63,564 bases of DNA from contig NZ_NMQT01000129.1 of NCBI RefSeq assembly GCF_002234405.1, positions 1 to 63,564 on the forward strand. Direction: 5' to 3'. Origin of the DNA: Amycolatopsis thailandensis (GTDB taxonomy: Bacteria; Actinomycetota; Actinomycetes; Mycobacteriales; Pseudonocardiaceae). The notes beneath the pieces are model-generated. The model was not told where the DNA came from. It made no database searches and saw only the letters and a program-made list of their open reading frames with translations. Positions 46,176 to 53,382 of this stretch are shown here, in pieces (the stretch's first letter is position 1; every line of letters starts with the position of its first letter). Made by a program: the position numbers and the translations under genes.

Positions 46176-46230
46176 TGTCATGAAAGGGTCGTTCAAGACG
46201 TTTTTCGTCTTGAACGACCCTTTCATGACA
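46176..46230. repeat. Perfect 25-bp inverted repeat, TGTCATGA...TTTTT-loop family
   Basis: Arms 46176-46200 and 46206-46230 are exact complements around a TTTTT loop. The inner segment AAGACGTTTTTCGTC is identical to that of the 57382 element, while the middle of the arm differs, so pairing is kept although sequence varies. Confidence 0.85.
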
Positions 46231-46241
46231 CTCGTGGCAGG

Positions 46242-46268
46242 CCCGGCCCCGGCCCCGGCCCCGGCCCC
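46242..46268. repeat. CCCCGG hexanucleotide tract
   Basis: About four and a half CCCCGG units (46242-46268). Read on the minus strand this is (GGGGCC)n, which can form a G-quadruplex. It lies between two perfect hairpins in a convergent gap. Confidence 0.75.
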
Positions 46269-46286
46269 AGCCGCAGGACCCGCGAA

Positions 46287-46343
46287 GTGTCATGAGGGGT
46301 CCCCATGGGACGAAATCTGTCCCATGGGGACCCCTCATGACAC
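46287..46343. repeat. Perfect 25-bp inverted repeat, GTCATGAGGGGTCCCC family
   Basis: Arms 46287-46311 and 46319-46343 are exact complements with a GAAATCT loop. The outer 16 bases GTCATGAGGGGTCCCC are identical to the outer arm of the 57382 element. 25 bases before the DAHP synthase stop. Confidence 0.85.
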
Positions 46344-46367
46344 ACACGCCGCCCGCGGGGGAGGAAG

Positions 46368-47444
46368 TCAGCGCCGCGAGTCGACAGCCTCCGCGAGGGT
46401 GTCCAGCAGCTCCGCGGTCGTGTCCCACCCCAGGCAGGCGTCCGTGATCGACTGCCCGTAAGTCAGTGAAGCGGCCGAGCCCAGCGTCAGATCCTGTCGC
46501 CCCGCCACCAGGAAGCTTTCCAGCATCAGCCCCGCGATGCCCCGCTCACCGGCACCGATCCGCCCGGCGAGTTCCCGCACCACCGCGGCCTGGCGCACGT
46601 GGTCCTTCGCGCTGTTGCCGTGGCTCGCGTCGATGATCACGCGCTCCGGCAGCCCCGACTTCGCCAGCCGCGCCAGCGTGTCGGCCACCGTCGCGGGGTC
46701 GTAGTTCGGACCGGCGGAGCTGCCGCGCAGGATCACGTGGCAGTCCTCGTTCCCCGCGGTGGTGATCAGCGCGGCGAGCCCGTCGGGGGTGATGCCGGCG
46801 AACACGTGGCTCGCCCCGGCCGCGCGGGTGGCGTCGACGGCCACCTGGACGTCGCCCTCGGTCGAGTTCTTGATGCCCACCGGCATCGACAGCGCGCTGC
46901 ACAGCTGCCGGTGCACCTGGCTCGCCGCGGTCCGTGCGCCGATGGAACCCCAGGTCACGGTGTCGGAGATGAACTGCGGGGTGATCGGGTCGAGGAATTC
47001 GCAGCCGACCGGCAGGCCGAGCGCGGAGATGTCGAGCAGCAGTTTGCGCGCCATCCGGAGACCGTGGTTGACCTCGTAGGTGCCGTCGAGGCCCGGATCG
47101 TTGATCAGGCCCTTCCAGCCGAGCGTGGTCCGCGGCTTCTCGAAGTAGACGCGCATGACGATGTGCAGGTCGCGGCGGTGTTCTTCGGCCTTGGCGGCGA
47201 GGCGGCGGGCGTAGTCGAGCGCGGCGTCCGCGTCGTGCACCGAGCAGGGCCCGACGACGACGAGGAGCCGGTCGTCCCGGCCGTCGAGGATGTCGACGGC
47301 CGAGGCCCGCCCGGCTAGGACGGTATCGGCGGTTTCCGCCGTCATCGGATGTTCGTGCCGCAGCATCGCGGGCGACAGCAGCGGGTTGATGGCCGCCGTG
47401 CGGTGCCCGTCGAGGGCGATCAGGGTGTCAGCGGAGGGAGACAT
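46368..47444 (-). CDS. 3-deoxy-7-phosphoheptulonate (DAHP) synthase, type I
   Basis: A 358-residue class I aldolase-fold enzyme condensing PEP and erythrose-4-phosphate, the first shikimate step. VVGPCSVHDADAALDYA, MRVYFEKPRTTLGWKG and the C-terminal SYGQSITDACLGWD are hallmarks of the AroF/G/H group. The M. tuberculosis gene in the same neighbourhood (Rv2178c) is type II, so this locus has a different, non-homologous isoenzyme type. A 21-codon leader with Tyr-Phe-Trp-Phe and two hairpins precede it, implying attenuation by aromatic amino acids. Confidence 0.93.
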   Translation of the reverse strand: MSPSADTLIALDGHRTAAINPLLSPAMLRHEHPMTAETADTVLAGRASAVDILDGRDDRLLVVVGPCSVHDADAALDYARRLAAKAEEHRRDLHIVMRVYFEKPRTTLGWKGLINDPGLDGTYEVNHGLRMARKLLLDISALGLPVGCEFLDPITPQFISDTVTWGSIGARTAASQVHRQLCSALSMPVGIKNSTEGDVQVAVDATRAAGASHVFAGITPDGLAALITTAGNEDCHVILRGSSAGPNYDPATVADTLARLAKSGLPERVIIDASHGNSAKDHVRQAAVVRELAGRIGAGERGIAGLMLESFLVAGRQDLTLGSAASLTYGQSITDACLGWDTTAELLDTLAEAVDSRR

Positions 47445-47516
47445 CGCGGGTCTGGTTCCTTTCGAAGGGATACCGACCCGCGGGAACTCGCCGAGCCGGT
47501 GTGAATTCCGGCTCGG
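47444..47516 (-). promoter_or_regulatory. Attenuator-like hairpins in the DAHP synthase leader
   Basis: Reading the minus-strand RNA, hairpin 1 is CCGAGCCGG (47516-47508)/CCGGCTCGG (47499-47491) with an 8-base loop. Hairpin 2 pairs CGCGGGTC with GACCCGCG, the latter ending directly at the ATG, and holds the SD GAAAGGAA in its loop. Together they resemble a translation/transcription attenuator controlled by the leader peptide upstream. Confidence 0.7.
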
Positions 47517-47526
47517 GGTGGTCTGG

Positions 47527-47592
47527 TCAGCGCAGGTTCACGCCGCCGTGCCCACCCGGGGCCGGCTTCGTAAACCAGAAATAGCGCTGCAC
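47527..47592 (-). CDS. Aromatic leader peptide (aroR-like) of DAHP synthase
   Basis: A 21-codon frame, GTG 47592 to TGA 47527, beginning MQRYFWFTK: four consecutive aromatic codons Tyr4-Phe5-Trp6-Phe7, then a Gly/Pro-rich tail ending NLR. It lies 82 bases upstream of DAHP synthase. TAGCTT (minus, 47604-47599) is 6 bases before the GTG, so the peptide would be leaderless. Corynebacterium has an aroR leader upstream of aroF with Phe codons; this would be a version reading all three aromatic amino acids. Confidence 0.75.
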   Translation of the reverse strand: MQRYFWFTKPAPGGHGGVNLR

Positions 47593-47728
47593 GACGCCAA
47601 GCTAGCACATCGATCACGTGTACCGATTCCCGAGGTGGTCCGCCCTGCACCGATCCAGAGAACTGCCGCTACCCTGGCGTCGGGACATGTGACTGTCATC
47701 TCTACGGAACACAAGACGGAGGCTTCTG

Positions 47729-48754
47729 ATGCGTGTCGGTGTGCTGACCGGCGGTGGGGACTGCCCGGGGCTCAACGCGGTGATCCGCGGTGTGGTGCGC
47801 AAGGGCATCGAGGTGCACGGCTGGGACATCGTCGGGTTCCGCAACGGCTGGAACGGTCCCCTCACCGGGGACAGCCGCCCGCTCGGCCTGAACGACGTCG
47901 AGGACATCCTCACCCGCGGTGGAACGATCCTGCGGTCGTCGCGGACCAACCCGTACAAGGTCGACGGCGGCGTCGACAAGATCAAGGCCGTGCTCGCCGA
48001 GCAGCAGGTCGACGCGCTGATCGCGATCGGCGGCGAGGACACCCTGGGGGTCGCGAAGCGGCTCACGGACGACGGCGTCGGCGTCGTCGGGGTGCCCAAG
48101 ACGATCGACAACGACCTCGGCGCCACCGACTACACCTTCGGCTTCGACACGGCCGTTTCGATCGCCACCGAGGCCATCGACAGGCTGCACACCACGGCCG
48201 AATCGCACCACCGCGCCCTGGTCGTCGAGGTCATGGGGCGGCACGCGGGCTGGATCGCGCTGCACTCCGGTCTCGCCGGCGGCGCGAGCGTGATCCTGGT
48301 GCCGGAGCGGCACTTCAACGTCGACCAGGTCGTCTCCTGGGTCGAGCGTCGCTTCGAGAAGGAGTTCGCGCCGATCATCGTGGTCGCCGAGGGCGCGCTG
48401 CCCGAAGGCGGCGAGGAGAAGCTGCTGACCGGTGAGAAGGACGCCTTCGGGCACGTCCGGCTCGGCGGCATCGGCACCTGGCTGGCCGACGAGATCGCCG
48501 CCCGCACCGGCAAGGAGTCCCGCGCGGTCGTGCTCGGGCACGTCCAGCGAGGTGGCACGCCGACGGCGTACGACCGCGTGCTCGCCACCCGGTTCGGTCT
48601 CAACGCGGTCGACGCGGTGGCCGACGGCGACTTCGGCGTGATGGTGGCGCTGCGCGGCACGGACATCGTCCGCGTCAAGCTCTCCGAGGCGACCGCCGAG
48701 CTGAAGACCGTCCCGGCCGAGCGGTACGAAGAGGCCGAAGTCTTCTTCGGCTGA
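47729..48754 (+). CDS. pfkA: 6-phosphofructokinase, probably pyrophosphate-dependent
   Basis: A 341-residue PfkA-family enzyme. The donor-specificity positions read Asp104 (GGEDT) and Lys124 (PKTIDND), the combination found in PPi-using enzymes; ATP enzymes usually have Gly at both. The sequence closely resembles, from memory, the PPi-PFK of Amycolatopsis methanolica. Catalytic TIDND, MGRHAGW and GHVQRGG motifs are intact. SD GGAGG precedes ATG 47729. Divergent from the aroR-like leader. A 13-bp terminator follows. Confidence 0.93.
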   Translation: MRVGVLTGGGDCPGLNAVIRGVVRKGIEVHGWDIVGFRNGWNGPLTGDSRPLGLNDVEDILTRGGTILRSSRTNPYKVDGGVDKIKAVLAEQQVDALIAIGGEDTLGVAKRLTDDGVGVVGVPKTIDNDLGATDYTFGFDTAVSIATEAIDRLHTTAESHHRALVVEVMGRHAGWIALHSGLAGGASVILVPERHFNVDQVVSWVERRFEKEFAPIIVVAEGALPEGGEEKLLTGEKDAFGHVRLGGIGTWLADEIAARTGKESRAVVLGHVQRGGTPTAYDRVLATRFGLNAVDAVADGDFGVMVALRGTDIVRVKLSEATAELKTVPAERYEEAEVFFG

Positions 48755-48768
48755 GCTGTGTTTCAGGA

Positions 48769-48810
48769 GAAGGCCCCTTACTTTGTGCTGTGCTCGGGTA
48801 AGGGGCCTTC
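48769..48810 (+). terminator. pfkA terminator
   Basis: Perfect 13-base arms GAAGGCCCCTTAC (48769-48781) and GTAAGGGGCCTTC (48798-48810) with a 16-base loop, 15 bases after the stop. The GAAGGCCCC word links it to the other intergenic hairpins. Confidence 0.82.
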
Positions 48811-48888
48811 CCATTCCTTGCGGCCCCGCCGTCGCGGCGAGTTGAATCGGCCACCCGGGGGATCTTGGGTGGAAGGGGCGGGATTCTC

Positions 48889-50406
48889 ATGGTGGGTGCG
48901 GGATCGAGCAGGCGCGAGTTCTTGAAATGGCTCGCCGCGAGCGGGACCGGGGTGGCGCTCGCCGGACTGCTGCCCGGTACGGCCGCCGCGGCCACCGGCG
49001 AGATCGTCGTCATCTCCCAGGTCACGCTGATCGACGGCACGGGCGCGGCGCCGCGGCGCGACGTCTCGGTCGTGCTCGTCGGGGATCGGATCGCCTGGGT
49101 CGGCGGTTCCGGCCAGATGCCGGAAACCGGTGGCGCGCGGGTGATCGACGGCCGGGGCAAGTACCTCATCCCGGGCCTGTGGGACATGCACACCCACGGC
49201 CTGGACCTCGAAGAGATCATCCCGCCGCTGCATCTCGCGTACGGCGTCACCGGCGCCCGCGAGATGTGGGGCTACGCGGAGAACCGCGCGACCCGGGACA
49301 AGATCGAGCGCGGTGAGCTGCTCGGCCCGCGCGTCGTGCTGGGCAGCGGGATCGTGGACGGACCGGTCACCCTCCTGGAACCGCCGGTGCTCCAGGTGTC
49401 GACGGCGGCCGAGGCACGCGCTGCCGTCCGCGCGGAGAAGGCCGCGGGCGCCGAGTTCGTCAAGATCTACTCCTACCTCGGCCCCGACGAGGTGCGCGCG
49501 GTCGCGGACGAGAGCCGCGACCTGGGACTGCGGTTCTCCGGGCATTGGCCGTACAAGCTGTCCCATTTCGAGACGAGCGACCTCGGCCAGCACAGTTTCG
49601 AGCACTTCTTCGGCGTTTCCATCCACTGCTCGTCCCGGCGCGACGAGATCCTCGCCAGGCTGAAGGCGACGCCCTACGACCCGGCGGCGCCCCGTGCCTT
49701 CTTCAACCTGGCGCGGCAGCTGGAGTTCGAGTCGGTCTCCACCTACAGCCCCGGTGCCGCGCGAGCCTATTTCGGCAGGCTGCGGCGCAACGGCACCTGG
49801 CATTCACCGACACTCACGATCAACCGGGTCGTCACGCAGCCCGCCGAGACCCACAAGCAGGATGCGCGGCTGAAGTACCTGCCCGCCGACATCCGGAAGA
49901 GCTGGGCCGTGGGCATCGAGCGGTTCGCGCCGAAGACCCCAGCGGAGATCGTCGTGCAGGAGCGGTACTACCAGGAGACGCTGCGGCTGGTCGGGGTCGC
50001 GCACCAAGCGGGCGTCGGGCTCATCGGTGGCACCGACTGCCTCAACCCGTACACCTTCCCCGGCAGCGGGCTGCACGAGGAGCTCGCCTTCCTGGTCGAG
50101 GCGGGGCTTTCGCCGGTGCACGCGCTGAAGACGGTCACCGGCGACGCGGCGAAGTTCCTCGGCCGGGAGGCGACGTCGGGCACGATCGCGGCGGGGAAGG
50201 AGGCGGACCTCGTGCTGCTGGACGCGAACCCGGCCGCCGACATCCGCAACGTGTCGAAGATCGACCTGGTGATCACCCGCGGCCGCGTCCTCGACAAGAC
50301 GGCGCGGCGCGGGATGCTCGACGCCGTCGAGACCGCCGCGAACCGGACCGTGCCCGCTTCGGCCACCCGGCTACGGTCGCTGGCCCGCCGGGGTTGCTGC
50401 TGCTAG
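48889..50406 (+). CDS. Tat-exported amidohydrolase
   Basis: A 505-residue metal-dependent hydrolase. The N-terminus has a twin-arginine signal (SRREFLKWLAASG, residues ~6-18) ending near AAAATG. Metal motif HTHG follows IPGLWDM (~100); the composite beta-sandwich is built from both ends (VTLIDGTGAAPRRDVSVVL and KEADLVLLDANPAADI). It is related to imidazolonepropionase/prolidase-like amidohydrolases; the substrate is unknown. ATG 48889 follows GAAGGGG. Its stop overlaps that of the convergent VOC gene by 3 bases. Confidence 0.86.
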   Translation: MVGAGSSRREFLKWLAASGTGVALAGLLPGTAAAATGEIVVISQVTLIDGTGAAPRRDVSVVLVGDRIAWVGGSGQMPETGGARVIDGRGKYLIPGLWDMHTHGLDLEEIIPPLHLAYGVTGAREMWGYAENRATRDKIERGELLGPRVVLGSGIVDGPVTLLEPPVLQVSTAAEARAAVRAEKAAGAEFVKIYSYLGPDEVRAVADESRDLGLRFSGHWPYKLSHFETSDLGQHSFEHFFGVSIHCSSRRDEILARLKATPYDPAAPRAFFNLARQLEFESVSTYSPGAARAYFGRLRRNGTWHSPTLTINRVVTQPAETHKQDARLKYLPADIRKSWAVGIERFAPKTPAEIVVQERYYQETLRLVGVAHQAGVGLIGGTDCLNPYTFPGSGLHEELAFLVEAGLSPVHALKTVTGDAAKFLGREATSGTIAAGKEADLVLLDANPAADIRNVSKIDLVITRGRVLDKTARRGMLDAVETAANRTVPASATRLRSLARRGCCC

Positions 50407-50840
50407 CCGAGCTTTTCGGCCAGCTCGATGATGATCCCGTCGGGACCGCGGAGGTAGCAGAGCAGGTAGCTGCCCTCGAAGTCCACGATCTCGCCCACGA
50501 GCGTCGCGCCGTGCGGGCGCACGCGGTCGAGGGTGGCGTGGAGGTCGTCGACCTCGAAGGCGAGGTGGCGCAGGCCGCGCGTGTTGGCCGGAGCGCGCGA
50601 GTCGCCGGGGTGGGCCTCGGGGGTGAGGTACTGGATGAGTTCGAGCCGCCCGCCACCGCCGGGGACGCTCACCATCGCGATCTCCGATTTGGCCTTGTCG
50701 ACCGCGGTGATGCGGTCCGCCAGCTCGCTTTCCATCGTCATCCGGCCCTCCGATTCGAAGCCGAGCTCGACGAAGAACTCGATGGCGGCCGTGAGGTCGC
50801 TGACGATGACGCCGACGTGGTCCATCCGCTTGATGCTCAT
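50403..50840 (-). CDS. VOC (glyoxalase/bleomycin-resistance/dioxygenase) family protein
   Basis: A 145-residue protein with two beta-alpha-beta-beta-beta modules: RMDHVGVIVSDLTAAIEFF at the start and LRHLAFEVDDLHATL in the second half, with Glu near the end (IIIELAEKLG). His8 and later His/Glu residues could bind a metal. Family members include methylmalonyl-CoA epimerase and glyoxalase I, but neither is clearly indicated. ATG 50840 is chosen because the VOC fold begins there. Confidence 0.85.
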   Translation of the reverse strand: MSIKRMDHVGVIVSDLTAAIEFFVELGFESEGRMTMESELADRITAVDKAKSEIAMVSVPGGGGRLELIQYLTPEAHPGDSRAPANTRGLRHLAFEVDDLHATLDRVRPHGATLVGEIVDFEGSYLLCYLRGPDGIIIELAEKLG

Positions 50841-50916
50841 GCTGTGGTCTCCTCGCTGTGGTGCTTCCGGCCCGGGGACGCCGCCGCTTCGCCGTTCTCG
50901 ACATCCTCCCCCGCAC

Positions 50917-50971
50917 TTTGTCCTCTGAATGCGGTGGTTCGCGTCGCCACCACCGCATCCAGAGGACGAAA
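50917..50971. repeat. Inverted repeat, 'GTCCTCTGAATGCGGT' family, copy 2
   Basis: 19-base arms (50920-50938 and 50949-50967) with one mismatch and a 10-base loop, flanked by TTT/AAA. Arm and right flank (GAGGAC, AAACGCGAGGG) agree with the 42162 element, and both lie within 15 bases of a minus-strand stop codon. Confidence 0.8.
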
Positions 50972-50980
50972 CGCGAGGGG

Positions 50981-52429
50981 TCAGACGAGCGCGAGGGTGT
51001 CCAGAAGCGACACGGCCCGCGCGATGTCCTCGGTGAGCGGCCGGTCCTCGACGCTCGGGTCGAGCACGGCCGCGGCGGTCTCGTAGGCGTCCCGCGCGGG
51101 CAGCGCGACGAGCTCGGCCTTCCGCATCCGCAGCGCCCGGACGGCCGCGACCAGTTCGCACGCCAGCACCTGCTGGTACGCCGCCCCGGCCGCGGTCGCC
51201 GCCCGCGCGGCCTGCGTGGAGAAGCTCGCGTGGTCCTCGATCCCCCGTGAGACGACGGCGGTGCCGAGAGTCGCCGGGAGCGCGGCCTGCCGCAGTTCGG
51301 TGAGCGCGTCGTGCGCGACGTACTCCAGGATCATCACGCCCGAACTGCCCGACGGCCCGGCCGCGAGGAACGGCCGCAGCCCGGTGAACTCCGGCTCCAC
51401 CAGGTCACCCAGCCGCGCCACCGACAGCTCGGCGACCTGATGGACGGTCGCGCGCACCTGGTCGAGCGCGGTCGAGACGTATGCCGTGTGGAAGTGCGCG
51501 TGGTGGTAGGCGTCCTGATGCGCCGTCGAGATCATCGGATTCTCGGTACTGGCGTTGATCTCCACCGCGAGGACGTCGCGCAGGTAGTGGATCGCGTCCA
51601 GCGCGGGCCCCTGCACCTGCGGGAACGCCCGCAACCCGAACGGGTCCTGGATGCGCCTGCCCGGTTTGGGCGTGCCCTCCATCCCGAGCAGCCGCCGCAT
51701 CTCCGCCGCGCACGCGACCTGCCCGGCGTGCGGACGCGCTTCGTGCACCGGAGTCGCGTATGCCTCCGGGTTCCCGTCGAGCGCGATGTACGTCAGCGCC
51801 GCGACGACGTGACTCGCCCTCGTCAAGGTGTCGAGCCGCATCGCCGCGAGGGTCGCCTCGGCCAGCGTCGCGGCGTTGCTGCTCATGAACGCGAGCGCGT
51901 CACCCGCCTGCACCGGCACCGGCACCGGCGGCACGCTGCCCGAAAGCCACGGCCGCTCGCCGGTGAGGGCGAGCGCGGTCTCGGCGAGCGGCGCGAGGTC
52001 ACCGGTGCCGATCGCGCCGAGCCGGTGCACTAGCGGCAGCGCCCCGGTCCGCACCGCGGTGGCCAGCGCCCCGATCAGCTCGGGGCTGAGCCCGGCGCGC
52101 CCGGCCAGCAGCTGGTTGAGCCGGATCAGCATCATCGCCCTGGTCTGGCCGGGGGACATGACGTCGCCGCTGCCACCGGCGTGACTGCGCAGCAGCCGCA
52201 GCCCGTGATCCGGCGACTCGCCCTCGCCGACCGGGTCCTCCTTGTTGGCGCCGACGCCGGTGGTGCGGCCGTAGACGATCCGGCGCGTGCTCAGTTCCTC
52301 GGCGAGCTTCCACGCGCTTTCCGCGCCGCGCAGCGCGGCGATCGAGACGTCAATGCTCAGCGGTCCCTCGGTGCTCGCGGCGGTCACGACGTCCGCGCAG
52401 CGCAGGGTCCGGCCGTCCACCCGGATCAC
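50981..52429 (-). CDS. MIO-type aromatic amino acid ammonia-lyase with Gly-Thr-Gly triad
   Basis: A 482-residue member of the histidine/phenylalanine/tyrosine ammonia-lyase family. Active-site Tyr lies in YGRTTGVG (53-60), later motifs are QDPFGLRAFPQVQGP and EINASTENPMI. The segment that normally reads ASGDLAPLAH is GTGDLAPLAE here, so the MIO-forming triad Ala-Ser-Gly is Gly141-Thr142-Gly143. Whether a cofactor can form from Thr is open. No hut genes are nearby. Substrate not assigned. Confidence 0.85.
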   Translation of the reverse strand: MIRVDGRTLRCADVVTAASTEGPLSIDVSIAALRGAESAWKLAEELSTRRIVYGRTTGVGANKEDPVGEGESPDHGLRLLRSHAGGSGDVMSPGQTRAMMLIRLNQLLAGRAGLSPELIGALATAVRTGALPLVHRLGAIGTGDLAPLAETALALTGERPWLSGSVPPVPVPVQAGDALAFMSSNAATLAEATLAAMRLDTLTRASHVVAALTYIALDGNPEAYATPVHEARPHAGQVACAAEMRRLLGMEGTPKPGRRIQDPFGLRAFPQVQGPALDAIHYLRDVLAVEINASTENPMISTAHQDAYHHAHFHTAYVSTALDQVRATVHQVAELSVARLGDLVEPEFTGLRPFLAAGPSGSSGVMILEYVAHDALTELRQAALPATLGTAVVSRGIEDHASFSTQAARAATAAGAAYQQVLACELVAAVRALRMRKAELVALPARDAYETAAAVLDPSVEDRPLTEDIARAVSLLDTLALV

Positions 52430-52465
52430 GGCGGCCTCCTTTCACGACCGCCCCACTATGGCGCC

Positions 52466-52936
52466 TCAGCCGGCGGGCGGCTGCCAGGGCGGGCGGTTGC
52501 CCCAGTCCCACTTCGGCATCGGCTCTTCGACGGTGACCTCGCGGCCGGGCCGCGAGAACATCACCGCGAGCCGGCTGCCCCATTCGACGTACGCGGCGAA
52601 CGCGGAGCGGAACTCGGGATCGGCCGGGAGCCCGGCCTCGTCGGCGGCGTCGAAGAGCAGGTTCACCCAGCGGCGGCGCTGTTCCTCGGTGATGGCCCGG
52701 CCGAGGTGCCGCCCGACCATGTGCCGGTGCCCGCCGTGCTCGCCGCTGTAGGTTTCCGGGCCGCCGAACACTTCGGCGAGCCAGATCGCGACGTGCTCGG
52801 GGTGGCCGGGATCCATGTTCCGGAAGACCGGCTCCAGCAACGGATCCTTGAGCACGTGGCCGTAGAAGACAGCGGTCAGCCGCCGCAGGGCGTCCAGCCC
52901 GCCCGCCCATTCGTACAACGTCGGCGTCTCGGTCAC
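52466..52936 (-). CDS. glbO: Group II truncated haemoglobin
   Basis: A 156-residue 2-on-2 globin resembling GlbO. TLYEWAGGLDALRRLTAVFYGHVLKD is helix A-B, HRHMVGRHLG holds the distal/proximal region and AAYVEWGSRLAVMF carries the TrpG8 typical of group II. It binds O2 or NO and may protect respiration. GTG 52936 is preferred because GGGAGGA is six bases upstream and the protein then starts just before helix A. Divergent from an HxlR regulator. Confidence 0.9.
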   Translation of the reverse strand: MTETPTLYEWAGGLDALRRLTAVFYGHVLKDPLLEPVFRNMDPGHPEHVAIWLAEVFGGPETYSGEHGGHRHMVGRHLGRAITEEQRRRWVNLLFDAADEAGLPADPEFRSAFAAYVEWGSRLAVMFSRPGREVTVEEPMPKWDWGNRPPWQPPAG

Positions 52937-53040
52937 GTAATGTCCTCCCAGCGGCACTGTTCTCCAGGTCCGGCAAGGCAACCACCTCGGATCGCGCGGG
53001 ACAACCGCTTACTTTTCGGTGCGTGCCAACGGGAGTGGTC

Positions 53041-53382
53041 ATGAAGCGGTACCACTGCGCGGTCGAACTCGCCGTCGACGTGATCGGCGGCAAGTGGAAG
53101 CCGGTGATCCTGGCGCATCTGAAGGAAGGCGTGCACCGGTACGGCGAACTGCGGCGGCGGATGCCGGACGTCAGCGAGAAGATGCTGATCCAGCACCTGC
53201 GTGAACTGGAGGCGGACGGCCTCGTGCTCCGCGAGAGCCGGGAGGGCCGGGTGCCGCATGTCGAATACCGGCTCACCGAGGACGGCGACCGGTTACGCCC
53301 CGCACTCGAAGCGCTCTACGACTGGGGGACACGGCGCGCGGCCGAACGCGGCATCACGTTCGAGCCGTTACCTATTCACTGA
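53041..53382 (+). CDS. HxlR family winged-helix regulator
   Basis: A 113-residue DNA-binding protein. YHCAVELAVDVIGGKWKPVIL is the HxlR signature, with Cys6 at the position used for redox sensing in YodB/HypR. The HTH is at ~30-60 (RYGELRRRMPDVSEKMLIQHLREL). ATG 53041 has GGGAG upstream. An alternative leaderless GTG 53023, 8 bases after TTACTT (53009-53014), would add six residues. Probably controls the divergent globin gene and itself. Confidence 0.86.
   Translation: MKRYHCAVELAVDVIGGKWKPVILAHLKEGVHRYGELRRRMPDVSEKMLIQHLRELEADGLVLRESREGRVPHVEYRLTEDGDRLRPALEALYDWGTRRAAERGITFEPLPIH

Noticed and set aside
46176..46230. Short readable peptides in the hairpin arms (MKGSF... on both strands)
   Set aside because: The symmetry of the palindrome makes both strands read alike; there is no SD and the pattern repeats in other hairpins as a consequence of the arms.
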